Shown: positions 8,037-16,752 of the stretch, in pieces | How positions within the stretch are numbered: the stretch's first letter is position 1 | Layout of the letters: every line of letters starts with the position of its first letter | Assembly: GCF_000233455.1 (NCBI RefSeq) | Contig: NZ_JH376426.1 | Span: 118,496-182,495, forward strand | Source of the DNA: [Clostridium] citroniae WAL-17108 | GTDB lineage: Bacteria; Bacillota; Clostridia; Lachnospirales; Lachnospiraceae | Direction: 5' to 3' | Length of the DNA: 64,000 nt | Position numbers and translations under genes: made by a program | The notes under the pieces: model-generated | Told to the model about the DNA's origin: nothing | The model's database searches: none | The model's input: only the letters and a program-made list of their open reading frames with translations

Positions 8037-9044
8037 TCACCCCTCCTTTCCCATCAGGTCATGAAAGCATCTGCAGTAATGGCCCGGCTCCAACTGGACC
8101 TCGGGGGGCATTTCCTCCATACACCGGTCGGCGGCGAATTCACACCTTGGCGCAAACTGGCAGCCTTTGGGACGGTTATATGGATCGGGTGTAGAGCCTT
8201 TGATGGGTTCCAGCTCCTGCTTCTTGCCCCGTCCCAGCACAGGTATGGACTTAAGAAGGGCTCTTGTATAGGGATGGGCCGAATGGGTCAGCACAGCTCT
8301 GGCATCCCCGCTCTCCACAATACTGCCCATGTACATTACAGCCACATTGTCGGCCAGCTCGGCAACCACACCCATATCATGGGTGATGAGCAGGATAGCC
8401 GCATCATGATTATTCTTAAGGGCCAGCATCAGCTCAAATATCTGCGCCTGGATCGTCACATCCAGGGCCGTGGTGGGCTCATCCGCTATGAGCACCCTGG
8501 GCTGGCAGCTCATGGCCATGGCGATCATGGCCCTCTGGCACATGCCCCCTGAAAACTGGTAAGGGTATTCATCCACCCTCTTCTCAGGAAGGGGGATCCC
8601 CATGTCCTTTAACAGGCTGACCGCCTTCTCCTTTGCATCGCTCTTGCTCTTTGCCCTGTTATGATAGAGAAGGGATTCGTTGATCTGGTATCCCACTGTA
8701 AAGACCGGATTCAGGGCCGTCATAGGGTCCTGGAATATCATGGCGATCCCATCTCCGCGGATCTCACGCATCTCTTTTCCCTTCCGCTTTAACCGGTCGA
8801 TCCTTATATCCTTACCCTTGTCGTAAAAATGTATCTCCCCCTTCTCAATCCTGGAAAGATCAGGCAGCAGGCCCATAATGGAATTGGCGGTCACGGATTT
8901 GCCGCACCCGCTCTCTCCCACGATACACATGATCTTCCCCTTCTCCAGCTGGAAGGACACGCCCCGAAGGACTTTGTTGCATCTCTCATTGTTATAAAAA
9001 TTAACTTCCAGGTCCTGGACTTTCAATACTACGTTATCGCTCAT
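8037..9044 (-). CDS. Oligopeptide-type ABC transporter ATP-binding protein (OppD/DppD)
   Basis: This 335-residue ATPase has Walker A GESGCGKSV, signature FSGGMCQRAMIAMAM, Walker B VLIADEPTTALD, and the C-terminal cysteine-containing block GCQFAPRCEFAADRCMEEMP that marks the Opp/Dpp subfamily. It forms a heterodimer with the downstream ATPase. An AAGGAG sequence sits about 13 bases upstream of the start, immediately after an intercistronic hairpin repeat (9072-9214) that fills the gap to the permease gene. Confidence 0.93.
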   Translation of the reverse strand: MSDNVVLKVQDLEVNFYNNERCNKVLRGVSFQLEKGKIMCIVGESGCGKSVTANSIMGLLPDLSRIEKGEIHFYDKGKDIRIDRLKRKGKEMREIRGDGIAMIFQDPMTALNPVFTVGYQINESLLYHNRAKSKSDAKEKAVSLLKDMGIPLPEKRVDEYPYQFSGGMCQRAMIAMAMSCQPRVLIADEPTTALDVTIQAQIFELMLALKNNHDAAILLITHDMGVVAELADNVAVMYMGSIVESGDARAVLTHSAHPYTRALLKSIPVLGRGKKQELEPIKGSTPDPYNRPKGCQFAPRCEFAADRCMEEMPPEVQLEPGHYCRCFHDLMGKEG

Positions 9045-9071
9045 GATGTATTATCACACTCCTTGCATTGA

Positions 9072-9214
9072 GCACTTAGCGTCTGTCTTTTAGATGCTTA
9101 TGTGCGAAAGCACTTCACGATTCTTAGCGAGGTCCTTTCGAGCTTAGTATCGTGAAGTTTCCCCTGGCACTTAGCGTCTGTCTTTTAGATGCTTATGTGC
9201 GAAAGCACTTCACG
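9072..9214 (-). repeat. Intercistronic hairpin repeat, two 48-bp copies
   Basis: Two identical 48-bp copies (9072-9119 and 9167-9214) have a period of 95 bases. Each starts GCACTTAGCGTCTGTC and contains GTGCGAAAGCACTTCACG. Each copy folds as an outer GCAC/GTGC stem around an inner AGCGTCT/AGATGCT stem. The spacer carries CTTAGCGAGGTC...GAGCTTAGT inside a CTTCACGAT/ATCGTGAAG stem. In mRNA sense the element starts just after the oppC stop and ends right before the ribosome-binding site of oppD. Related elements lie at 11128-11214 and 57404-57545. Confidence 0.75.
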
Positions 9215-9226
9215 GAAGCACATTGG

Positions 9227-10138
9227 TTATCCGATCTGGGACGGGTCCGTGGCATCCCTCAGACCGTCACCGATAAAATTGATACCCACCACAAACAGCG
9301 TCACCACAATACCTGTTGGCAGCCATACCCACCAGGAATTCTTCAGTATCATCAGGTCCTGGGCCGCATTCAGGATATTGCCCCAGGTGGCCACCTCCAG
9401 AGGAACACCCAGTCCAAGAAAGCTTAGGGATGCCTCCTGGAGGATGAACATGGCAGTGGAAAGGGTTATGTTTACAAAAATGGGGCCGATGGCATTGGGC
9501 AGCATGTGGACAAATGCGATCCTCATGCTTCCGATTCCAAAAGCTTTCAGCGCCTGTACATATTCTTCCTCCCTCAGGGACAGCATCTGGGACCTGGCCA
9601 TACGGTACATGGAAGGCCAGCCCGTAATGGAAAATATAAATATCAGGTTCCATAAACTCTGGCCCGTAATGGTCACCAGGATCAGAACCAGGATGATCTG
9701 GGGAAATGACATAAGAATCTCTGATATCTTCATAATGATACCGTCAAACCAGCCGCCCTTGTAACCTGCAATGGTTCCCAGGGATACGCCTAAAACCGTT
9801 GCGATCAGCGCGCTTCCAAGGCCCACGCCTATGGATATGCGCCCCCCATAGAGAACCCTGGCCCATATATCCCTGCCGATTTTATCAGTTCCCATAATAT
9901 GGGAGGCAGTAGGCGGGCTCAGGATGTTGCGCAGGTCCACCTTGGTGGAGCTGTACTGGGTAAACAGGGGCGCGCACAGGCACATGAACATGATCACAAA
10001 GAATATGATAAATCCCAGTACGGACAGTTTGTTGGCAAACAGCTTTCTGAGGGCACGGTTCTTGATCCCTTTTTTTATACGGCCGGAGTTTTCCCTCTCC
10101 AGGATCCGGTCCATTTTCCGTTCAAGTGAACTTTTCAT
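9227..10138 (-). CDS. Oligopeptide-type ABC transporter permease (OppC/DppC)
   Basis: This 303-residue protein has an N-terminal cytoplasmic stretch, a first membrane helix (LSVLGFIIFFVIMFMCLC), a periplasmic segment with the HIMGTDKIGRDIWARVLYG motif typical of DppC/OppC proteins, and five further helices with the EAA-type loop (EEEYVQALKAFGIGSMRIAFVHMLPNA). It pairs with the OppB-type permease 10 bases upstream. The start follows GGAGGTGC. Confidence 0.92.
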   Translation of the reverse strand: MKSSLERKMDRILERENSGRIKKGIKNRALRKLFANKLSVLGFIIFFVIMFMCLCAPLFTQYSSTKVDLRNILSPPTASHIMGTDKIGRDIWARVLYGGRISIGVGLGSALIATVLGVSLGTIAGYKGGWFDGIIMKISEILMSFPQIILVLILVTITGQSLWNLIFIFSITGWPSMYRMARSQMLSLREEEYVQALKAFGIGSMRIAFVHMLPNAIGPIFVNITLSTAMFILQEASLSFLGLGVPLEVATWGNILNAAQDLMILKNSWWVWLPTGIVVTLFVVGINFIGDGLRDATDPSQIG

Positions 10139-10148
10139 CCCGCACCTC

Positions 10149-11108
10149 CTAACTCAGTTTAATCCGCGGATCCAGCACTGCTGTGATGATATCCACGATG
10201 ATGCTGGCCACAAGCACCAGCAGGACACTGAAGAAACCGATGATCATGACCAGGGGTGTATTCTGGGAGCGCACAGCTGAGACAAAGAGCACACCGATAC
10301 CCGGCCACTGGAACACCTCCTCCACCACCACAGCACCTCCGATGAGCATGGGAAGGCGGAAACCGATCAATACCACCACCGGCGTCATGGCAGCCCTCAG
10401 CCCATGGAGAAGATTGACCCTCCACTCAGGCAGGCCCTTGCTTCTGGCTGTCTTCATATAATCGCGCCCCATGGAATCCAGCATGCTGGAGCGTCCATAA
10501 CGCATAACTCCTGATGTCAGGGAAAATCCCAGCACAGTGGCAGGCATGATCAGATAGGGCAGCCGTTGAATAAAGTTCTGTCCCGCATAGGCCATCCGGC
10601 CTCCCACCGGAAGGATGCTGGTGTGGAGTGCAAATGCATTAATGCAGATGAGTCCCAGCAGGAACTGGGGGATCGCCACACCTACCATTCCAACAATACT
10701 CAAGATCTGGTCCAGGACCGTTCCCTTTTTAAGGGCACAGACAATCCCCAAAAGAATACCGAAAACAGAGGACATGACCAGGGAGGTAAAGGTCAGCTCA
10801 ATGGTTGCCGGAAGGTGGTTCTTCATCAGGGTAATGACAGGGACGCCGCTCTGCAGGCTATATCCGAAATCACCGTGAAGCATTCCGGCCAGCCACTTTA
10901 AATAGCGCAGGAAAAACGGGTCGTTCAGGCCCAGGGCCTCTCTCATGGCATTCAGCTGTTCCGGCGACATGGTGGCAAGGGCATCGGGCGGAATCAGGAA
11001 ATCAACCGCATCACCCGGCATCAGCTCCATGCCCAGATAGATCAGGAAGCTGATTACCAGCATCATGGGAATGAGGGTCAGAATTTTACGTATTATGTAA
11101 TTACTCAT
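10149..11108 (-). CDS. Oligopeptide-type ABC transporter permease (OppB/DppB)
   Basis: This 319-residue permease begins MSNYIIRKILTLIPMMLVIS, the usual first helix of DppB/OppB proteins, and has six membrane segments. The EAA loop reads DSMGRDYMKTARSKGLPEWR. The ATG at 11108 is preceded by GGAGGAATTT; the longer open frame upstream runs through the hairpin repeat and is not credible. It lies between the binding protein and the second permease gene. Confidence 0.92.
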   Translation of the reverse strand: MSNYIIRKILTLIPMMLVISFLIYLGMELMPGDAVDFLIPPDALATMSPEQLNAMREALGLNDPFFLRYLKWLAGMLHGDFGYSLQSGVPVITLMKNHLPATIELTFTSLVMSSVFGILLGIVCALKKGTVLDQILSIVGMVGVAIPQFLLGLICINAFALHTSILPVGGRMAYAGQNFIQRLPYLIMPATVLGFSLTSGVMRYGRSSMLDSMGRDYMKTARSKGLPEWRVNLLHGLRAAMTPVVVLIGFRLPMLIGGAVVVEEVFQWPGIGVLFVSAVRSQNTPLVMIIGFFSVLLVLVASIIVDIITAVLDPRIKLS

Positions 11109-11127
11109 TAAAATTCCTCCTTGCATT

Positions 11128-11214
11128 GAGCACTTGCGCCAGGTTTTCCGGCGCTTTGTGCGAAAGCCCTTCGCAATACGAAGCAAGATCATCCATAGCT
11201 TCGCATCATGGAAG
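11128..11214 (-). repeat. Intercistronic hairpin repeat, single copy
   Basis: This copy has the same design as 9072-9214 with a different inner stem. GAGCACTT, then GCGCC/GGCGC as inner stem (11136-11140/11150-11154), then GTGCGA. The following module is another imperfect hairpin with ACGAAGC...GCTTCG. In mRNA sense it ends GTGCTCAATGCA and runs directly into the AGGAGG of oppB. The inner-stem bases differ from the other copies, but pairing is kept. Confidence 0.7.
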
Positions 11215-11223
11215 TTCTCTTGT

Positions 11224-11262
11224 TAAAAAACAGGGCGGACCGTTTTATTACCGGCCCGCCAC
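11224..11262 (-). terminator. Terminator or attenuator behind the binding-protein gene
   Basis: On the minus strand an imperfect GC-rich hairpin (GGCGGGCCGGT with ACGGTCCGCC) ends in TTTTTT a few bases after the binding-protein stop. As the permease genes continue downstream, it probably acts as a partial terminator that gives more binding protein than membrane components, as is common for ABC operons. Confidence 0.6.
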
Positions 11263-11274
11263 AGTCCAATCATC

Positions 11275-13011
11275 CTACTTTATATTCGCATCATGAGGGA
11301 ACTGGTTGATATAGAAACATCTGGTATAGCGGATATTTGCCGCCGTCACCGTCATACCGTCCATGGCTTCGATGGCCTTTGCATCATCTGTGGATTTGCT
11401 CCATGCATAATCGATCTTGCCCGCTCCCGCATTCTTAACCAGATTGCCGTCATTCTCTCCGCTGGCAAACATATAGATGGTATCAATATTGCCTGTTCCG
11501 GTCTTGTAGTATCCGTCCCATCTCTTCAGGGTTGCATAGTTGTTGAGGACCACCTCATCAACTTTGTATGGGCCTGAACCGATTGGTTTCTGCCAGAACT
11601 GATCTTGCTGCAGCGTCTCGGGGCTTGCTTTCTCCAGACAATGCTTCGGAAGGATGGGCCACTGTGAAAATACCGCAAGGGCATTAGCTGATACCGTGTC
11701 AAAGTTTACTGTAATCTTGTTTCCATCGATCTCAACGCCTTCCAGGTTGTCGGTCTTGCCCTCCAGGAAATCAGCTGAGCCCTGGATGGCCTTCATTACC
11801 TCGGATGCAACCGCATTGGTTCCCGGGGTCCTTAACATCAGTTCCAGTGTGAACTTAACATCCTCTGCAGTGAGGGGTTCATCATCATGCCACTTTAACC
11901 CGTCCCTTAAGACAAACTCAATGGACTTGTCATCCTCAGACACAGCATAGCTCTCAGCCAGCATTCCCTCTGTGGGATTCAGGGAACTGTCCGCATTGAT
12001 CAGCTTGTCGAAGATCAGCTCAGTGTTGATCATGTAACCCGGATTAACCATGGGATACCAGAAAAATTCTTCCGGTCCGCCGTTGGTGTACATGGTATTG
12101 TCCGCCCGGTCGATCTTCCAGTCCAGAATGTTCTTCTCATAGGAAAACTGGTCGTTGCCGAATTTGCTGCCCGCAGTGTCCAGCTTGTCGCTGGTATAGA
12201 TAAAGCATACCTGGTGATACAGCGGCATGGCCAGTTCATTCTCTGCCACAAACTGCTGGATCTTAAAAAATGCTTCCTTCTGCTCATTGGTATCCATGGT
12301 TGCGTTGGATGCTGCAATCATCTCATCCAAGCCATCCTGCTTGGGAACCGAGGAGTTGTTGGATGCAGTGGATGCAAAGCGGTTATAGAACTCACTCTCC
12401 GCCAGGGCTGCAACGGCTGCATAGGCCAGATCCCACTTCACAGCGGACGGTCCCTTCTCCTTGTCTGCGGGCGGTACCCAAAGCTGGGCTGCCAGGTCGC
12501 CTTCCAGCTTCCTGAACTGGGCCTTCACGCCAACCTCTTGCCAGTACTGGCCGATAATGGTCATCAAATCCACGGTCTGCTGGTCATCATAGTAGTAGAC
12601 CACGTCCAGGGTATAGTCTGCCGGCCATCCTGCTTCCTTCAGCAGCTCCTTGGCCTTTTCCGGATTATACTCATAGACCGGGATCTCAGGGTTCAGCCAG
12701 TCGCCGGGGGCGGTAAAGCTCTTAGCCACTTCCGCCTTTCCCTCAAAAAGGCTGTCCACAATGGCTTCCATGTCAATGGCGTAGGCCAGTGCCTGCCGCA
12801 CCCTTACATCCGCCAGAGGTGTTCCCAGATCTGTTGCCCCTGCCCCGTCTGCGGAGCTGCCTGAGGTCCCGCCTGCAGGTGCCTGTGTGGTCTGGGCGCC
12901 CTGCCCCGCAGCAGTGGTCTCAGCCGTCTTTCCTCCCGAACCACAGCCGGCCAGGGATCCCACGGCAAGAGTTGCTGCCAAAAGCAGGCTTGCTAATCTT
13001 CTTTTCTTCAT
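11275..13011 (-). CDS. Family 5 extracellular solute-binding lipoprotein, apparently circularly permuted
   Basis: This 578-residue lipoprotein has a signal ending at lipobox LAGC (Cys23) and a flexible Gly/Ala/Thr-rich linker (24-61). It is an SBP_bac_5 (Opp/Dpp-type) protein, but its parts are in the wrong order. PLADVRVRQALAYAIDMEAI, normally in the second half, is at 65-84, and the family's usual C-terminal region (ELAMPLYHQ) ends near 300. The normal N-terminal region (GMLAESYAVSEDDKSIEFVL, then GLKWHDDEPLTAEDVKF) comes at 349-387, GSGPYKVDE at 478-486, and the chain stops at FYINQFPHDANIK, which usually precedes the VRQA motif. Joined tail to head the segments give a complete protein. 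It opens the operon; its own promoter and a palindrome lie upstream. Confidence 0.88.
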   Translation of the reverse strand: MKKRRLASLLLAATLAVGSLAGCGSGGKTAETTAAGQGAQTTQAPAGGTSGSSADGAGATDLGTPLADVRVRQALAYAIDMEAIVDSLFEGKAEVAKSFTAPGDWLNPEIPVYEYNPEKAKELLKEAGWPADYTLDVVYYYDDQQTVDLMTIIGQYWQEVGVKAQFRKLEGDLAAQLWVPPADKEKGPSAVKWDLAYAAVAALAESEFYNRFASTASNNSSVPKQDGLDEMIAASNATMDTNEQKEAFFKIQQFVAENELAMPLYHQVCFIYTSDKLDTAGSKFGNDQFSYEKNILDWKIDRADNTMYTNGGPEEFFWYPMVNPGYMINTELIFDKLINADSSLNPTEGMLAESYAVSEDDKSIEFVLRDGLKWHDDEPLTAEDVKFTLELMLRTPGTNAVASEVMKAIQGSADFLEGKTDNLEGVEIDGNKITVNFDTVSANALAVFSQWPILPKHCLEKASPETLQQDQFWQKPIGSGPYKVDEVVLNNYATLKRWDGYYKTGTGNIDTIYMFASGENDGNLVKNAGAGKIDYAWSKSTDDAKAIEAMDGMTVTAANIRYTRCFYINQFPHDANIK

Positions 13012-13040
13012 AATCCGTAACCTCCATTTCTTAGTTTGTA

Positions 13041-13055
13041 CTTTGTACTACAAAG
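13041..13055. promoter_or_regulatory. Palindromic operator, probable FadR-type GntR site
   Basis: CTTTGTACTACAAAG is a perfect palindrome around one central base and matches the TNGT-N-ACNA style of FadR-type operators. It lies about 30 bases before the binding-protein start and downstream of its promoter, a position suited to repression by the divergent GntR protein. Confidence 0.55.
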
Positions 13056-13095
13056 TTTTGTAACCTTCATTGCTTTTTCAAGCTATCGTGACTTT

Positions 13096-13124
13096 ATTGT
13101 ATGATAATTGCACATACATGTCAA
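13096..13124 (-). promoter_or_regulatory. Promoter of the opp/aldolase operon
   Basis: On the minus strand TTGACA (13119-13124) and TACAAT (13096-13101) are 17 bases apart. This is a near-consensus sigma-A promoter and would give a leader of about 75 bases that contains the palindrome at 13041-13055. Confidence 0.7.
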
Positions 13125-13205
13125 TATATAATTTATTTTCTTGTGTGTATAATGTACGTATTATGGATATTATCTTGTCGAATTATGTACATTTATAACA
13201 GTTCA

Positions 13206-13234
13206 TTGACTTTTTTACTAATATGCAATATGAT
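13206..13234 (+). promoter_or_regulatory. Promoter of the gntR-flavoprotein pair
   Basis: TTGACT (13206-13211) and TATGAT (13229-13234) are spaced by 17 bases, with the predicted start of transcription about 50 bases before the gntR start codon. Confidence 0.6.
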
Positions 13235-13291
13235 AAACATATAGTTAGAACTTTATCATACAAATCATACAGCACAGGGAGAATCACAGGT

Positions 13292-14005
13292 ATGGCAAAA
13301 GCCAATGGAATGAAAAATCTAAAATCCCGCAAGTTATATCTGCAGGTTTACGATGAAATTAAAAGTTATATAGAGAAGAACCATCTGATGCCGGGAGATA
13401 AGCTGCCCTCTGAGATGAAGATGTGCGAAATGCTGGGGGTAAGCCGTAATGTGCTGAGGGAAGCCATCAAATCCCTGGAGATTACGGGCACGGTCTGCTC
13501 CACTCCCGGTGTGGGGATTGTCATTCAGGAGTTTAACACTGATTTTTTCCTCAGCAACCTGATCTACAGTATCAGCGATGAGGACCAGCTGCACAAGGAG
13601 ATCGAGGAACTGCGCCGGGTGCTGGAGCTGGGTTTTGCAAAGGATGCATATGAGAGCATCACCCCGGAGTCCCTGGAGAGCCTGACCAAGGAAGCCAAAA
13701 CCATGGAGAGCCTGTTTGTCCAGATCAAACAGTCACGCTCCTCCGTATATGGTGCCAGGTTCGCTGAGGCTGACGCATCTTTTCACAAGATACTGTTCCA
13801 GGCAGTGGACAATCACCTGTTAAAGTCCATTATTGAGTTTTTCTGGGCATGTGACCGGTATTATAAAGTCAAGACCACCCACAGCAACATGGAGCTCACC
13901 GTGGAAAAGCACCTGCGCATCTGCAATGCCATCAAAGCCCGGGATTATCAGAAGTACTATGATGCAATGCAGTTCCATTTTAATGTGGGATATTTTAAGA
14001 GATAG
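13292..14005 (+). CDS. GntR-family regulator, FadR subfamily (FCD domain)
   Basis: This 237-residue protein has a winged HTH (about 10-75: LYLQVYDEIKSYIEKNHLMP, then PSEMKMCEMLGVSRNVLREA) and a C-terminal all-helical FCD ligand domain (about 100-225). NanR, LldR and UxuR belong to this group and sense organic acids. The ATG at 13292 follows CAGGGAG; an upstream in-frame ATG overlaps the promoter. It is divergent from the opp/aldolase operon, which has a matching palindrome, so it is the likely regulator of sialate-like or sugar-acid uptake. It is followed after 14 bases by the flavoprotein gene. Confidence 0.9.
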   Translation: MAKANGMKNLKSRKLYLQVYDEIKSYIEKNHLMPGDKLPSEMKMCEMLGVSRNVLREAIKSLEITGTVCSTPGVGIVIQEFNTDFFLSNLIYSISDEDQLHKEIEELRRVLELGFAKDAYESITPESLESLTKEAKTMESLFVQIKQSRSSVYGARFAEADASFHKILFQAVDNHLLKSIIEFFWACDRYYKVKTTHSNMELTVEKHLRICNAIKARDYQKYYDAMQFHFNVGYFKR

Positions 14006-14019
14006 ACAGGGGGATATTT

Positions 14020-15789
14020 ATGGATCATCTGATACAATCCCAAATGCAGTATGATATTCTGGTCACCGGCGCCGGCCTGGCCGGTATACGGGCAGCCGTA
14101 AGCTGCGCCCGGGAAAACCGGAATGTACTCCTCATAACCTCCTCCCGCCTGTGTTCCGGCTCCAGTTTCTATCCTCTGATGGATACCATACACTGCCTGT
14201 GTACTGCCGGTCCCCAGGACAGGGAACGTTTCTTTAAGGATATAGAAGACTGCAGCCAAGGCATGAACGACCCATGGATGGGAAGATATTATATCGATCA
14301 TATTGAAGAGTGTATAGGGAACCTGCCTGAGATGGGCATTGATTTTCACAGGCTTCCTGAAAAGAAGCTGGCATGTTTTGGCCATACGGCCCGGGATCTG
14401 TATTACTGGAAGGACTGGGACGCGCTGAGGACAAGGGTGCACCAAGCCATCCGGAAAACCGGGCGCATCACGGTGATGGAGCACACGGACCTGGTACAGC
14501 TTCTGGTGTCGGAAAACCGGATCATCGGCGCTCTGCTCCTGGGGCCGGAGGGAATACTGACCATATCCGCCAAGGCAGTAATCCTGGCAGGGGGAGGCAT
14601 GGGAGGGCTCTATCTCCACAACCTGAACACTGCGGATGTGAACGGAAGCACCCAGGCCATTGCCCTGAAAGCCGGTGCCAAGTTGATCAATCTGGAATAC
14701 AACCAGTTTATTCCGGGTTTTCTGTCCCCTCTCTATAAAACCGTGTTCAGGGAGGGTAGCCTGCGATACTGCACCGGGCTGATCGGACCGGATGGAGAAG
14801 ATGTGCTGAAGGGACTTCTGCCCCACCAGGCGGATTATGAGGAGTGCCTCATGCTCCGGGAACCCCACGGCCCTTTTACCTTCTCGGATAATTCCAGATA
14901 TTTTGACATTGCCCTTATGAAGTCCGCGCTGCAGCGTATCGAGGCAGAAGGAGGTACATTTGATGAGTCCTCAGGGTGTCTGATCCGCTACAGCCCTGAT
15001 ATCCTGAAGGATAAACGCGGCTATGTACGGGATTATACGGACTGGCTGCTCAGGGAACACAATATACATATTGAAAAGGACCCCATTTCCATTGCTCCCT
15101 TTTTCCATGCGGCCAATGGAGGGATCTGGGTGGATCACGGCTGCTGTACCGGGGTGGAGGGGCTCTTTGCCTGCGGCGAAGGAGCCGGGGGCATCCATGG
15201 AGCCGACCGCCTGGGAGGCATGGCCTCAGGAAGCTGCCTGGTATTCGGCACTTTGGCAGCCAGGTCTGCCTGCGGTCATGCTGGAAAGAATCACTTTTCC
15301 CCTGTCCCAGTGGATGATATCCGCGGCCAGCTGTACGCCTCCTACCAATGCTGCCCTCCCTATATAAAACAGCCTTTGTCTGATACCGGCCGTATCCCGG
15401 ATTCTCCCCAGAAGATTTGCCGGCGGGTAAAGGAACTGATGTGGCGGTACGGTGGCATTATACGGACTGAAAAGGGACTGGTCACAGCCCTTGAAGCCAT
15501 GGATGCCATGGGACTGGTTCTGGATCAGAATATGGGGCTTGATGACTGCGAAGATGCTCCCCAGCTTAAGGCATTCCTAAAAGCCCACCAGTATCTGGAT
15601 CTGGGCCGTGCCCTGCTGGCATCCATGCTGGCCCGGAGGGAAAGCAGAGGAAGCCATTACAGGGAGGATCATCCTCAGACAGATCCGCTGGCCGGCGCAT
15701 GGCGTACCGCGGTCAGCCTGACGGACGGGAAATATGTTGTCTCCCAAACACCTGCCCCGGGTTATACGGAACCTTCCTCCTGTTCCTGA
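14020..15789 (+). CDS. FAD-dependent oxidoreductase of the fumarate reductase/succinate dehydrogenase flavoprotein family
   Basis: This 589-residue protein starts with a Rossmann FAD site (DILVTGAGLAGIRAAVSCA, residues about 13-31) and has the late FAD_binding_2 block GLFACGEGAGGIHGADRLGG (about 385-405). A FRD/SDH-type C-terminal helical domain follows. No signal peptide, haem or Fe-S motif is visible, so it acts as a soluble flavoprotein. The closest known relatives in architecture are L-aspartate oxidase and fumarate reductase subunit A; the substrate cannot be told from sequence. It forms a two-gene unit with the GntR gene (14-base gap), which suggests a role in the same catabolic module. 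It overlaps the convergent yitT-type gene by 28 bases. Confidence 0.8.
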   Translation: MDHLIQSQMQYDILVTGAGLAGIRAAVSCARENRNVLLITSSRLCSGSSFYPLMDTIHCLCTAGPQDRERFFKDIEDCSQGMNDPWMGRYYIDHIEECIGNLPEMGIDFHRLPEKKLACFGHTARDLYYWKDWDALRTRVHQAIRKTGRITVMEHTDLVQLLVSENRIIGALLLGPEGILTISAKAVILAGGGMGGLYLHNLNTADVNGSTQAIALKAGAKLINLEYNQFIPGFLSPLYKTVFREGSLRYCTGLIGPDGEDVLKGLLPHQADYEECLMLREPHGPFTFSDNSRYFDIALMKSALQRIEAEGGTFDESSGCLIRYSPDILKDKRGYVRDYTDWLLREHNIHIEKDPISIAPFFHAANGGIWVDHGCCTGVEGLFACGEGAGGIHGADRLGGMASGSCLVFGTLAARSACGHAGKNHFSPVPVDDIRGQLYASYQCCPPYIKQPLSDTGRIPDSPQKICRRVKELMWRYGGIIRTEKGLVTALEAMDAMGLVLDQNMGLDDCEDAPQLKAFLKAHQYLDLGRALLASMLARRESRGSHYREDHPQTDPLAGAWRTAVSLTDGKYVVSQTPAPGYTEPSSCS

Positions 15790-16682
15790 TACATCTGCTC
15801 CTGATAGGCGGAATCCTGATACACACGTTTTAATGTGAATCCCCGCCCTCTCACCTCGTTGATCTGGTTGATGATCATGAAGGCCTCCGGGTCTTCATTC
15901 ATCACCAGCTGGTTCAGCCTGGGCAGGTCACGCCTGGCGATAACAGCCAGGATCATCTCCTGCTCCCGGTGCAGGTACCCTGTCTCCATGTGGAGAAGGG
16001 AGGTGCCGCAGTCCAGGCGCTCTGCAATCAGCCGGTTGATGGTTTCGTATTTCCTGGACACGATCTTCACCTGTATCCTGACATTTCCGGACATCAGAAC
16101 CTTATTAAGTACCATGGTATATACAATGATCAGCAGGATACCGTAAAGAATGGCATGGGAGTCCGCAGAGATCAGCTGCAGACCCAGGATGATGCAGTCC
16201 ATGAGATAGAGGCTGAAGGACACATTGATCTCAAATTTTTTCTTTAGGATCAGGGATGGAATATCCATTCCCCCGGTGGAGGCTCCGGCCCTCATGACAA
16301 TGCCGATACCTGCTCCTATGAGGATGCCCGCATAGATCACGGCCACCAGCTTTTCCTGCATCACAAAACCGCCGAATCCCAGTCCCTCCAACAGCCCCAG
16401 CATAAGGGGATAAATAACCGTGCTCAACGCCGTGGTCAGGGCAAACTGTCTGCCCAGGATCCATGCCCCGAACAGGAACATGGTAATATTAAAAATGCTG
16501 ACAAACAGGCTGATGGGAATTCCCATGGTATGGGAGGCAAACAGCGCCAGCCCCGTGGTCCCTCCGGTAATCAGCCCATTAGGCACGATAAACAATACCA
16601 CTGCCGCCGCGTACATTGCATTTCCCAGAACAATCTGGCACAACCTTATAATCTCCCTTACCGCTGTCTGTTTCTTTTCCAT
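15762..16682 (-). CDS. YitT family membrane protein (DUF161 + DUF2179)
   Basis: The 306-residue protein has five to six membrane segments in residues about 10-200 (including GLITGGTTGLALFASHTMGI, and the later AGASTGGMDIPSLILKKK). A C-terminal soluble DUF2179 domain (about 220-285) contains the usual LLHMETGYLHREQEMILAVI stretch. The family is widespread in Firmicutes; its transport role is not established. RBS AAAGGA precedes the ATG. Confidence 0.9.
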   Translation of the reverse strand: MEKKQTAVREIIRLCQIVLGNAMYAAAVVLFIVPNGLITGGTTGLALFASHTMGIPISLFVSIFNITMFLFGAWILGRQFALTTALSTVIYPLMLGLLEGLGFGGFVMQEKLVAVIYAGILIGAGIGIVMRAGASTGGMDIPSLILKKKFEINVSFSLYLMDCIILGLQLISADSHAILYGILLIIVYTMVLNKVLMSGNVRIQVKIVSRKYETINRLIAERLDCGTSLLHMETGYLHREQEMILAVIARRDLPRLNQLVMNEDPEAFMIINQINEVRGRGFTLKRVYQDSAYQEQMYQEQEEGSV

Positions 16683-16723
16683 TATCTTTCATCCTTTCCC
16701 ACTCTACCCGAATAAAATCCGCA

Positions 16724-16752
16724 ATAAAAAACAGCAGATTTCTCTGCTGTTA
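16724..16752 (-). terminator. Rho-independent terminator
   Basis: AACAGCAGA (16730-16738) and TCTGCTGTT (16743-16751) form a 9-bp stem followed, on the minus strand, by six T. It lies upstream of the yitT-type gene and would stop minus-strand transcription coming from the DASS operon. Confidence 0.65.

Noticed and set aside
11275..13011. Two adjacent broken binding-protein genes instead of one permuted protein
   Set aside because: The frame is continuous, with one signal peptide and no internal stop or start signal at the junction.
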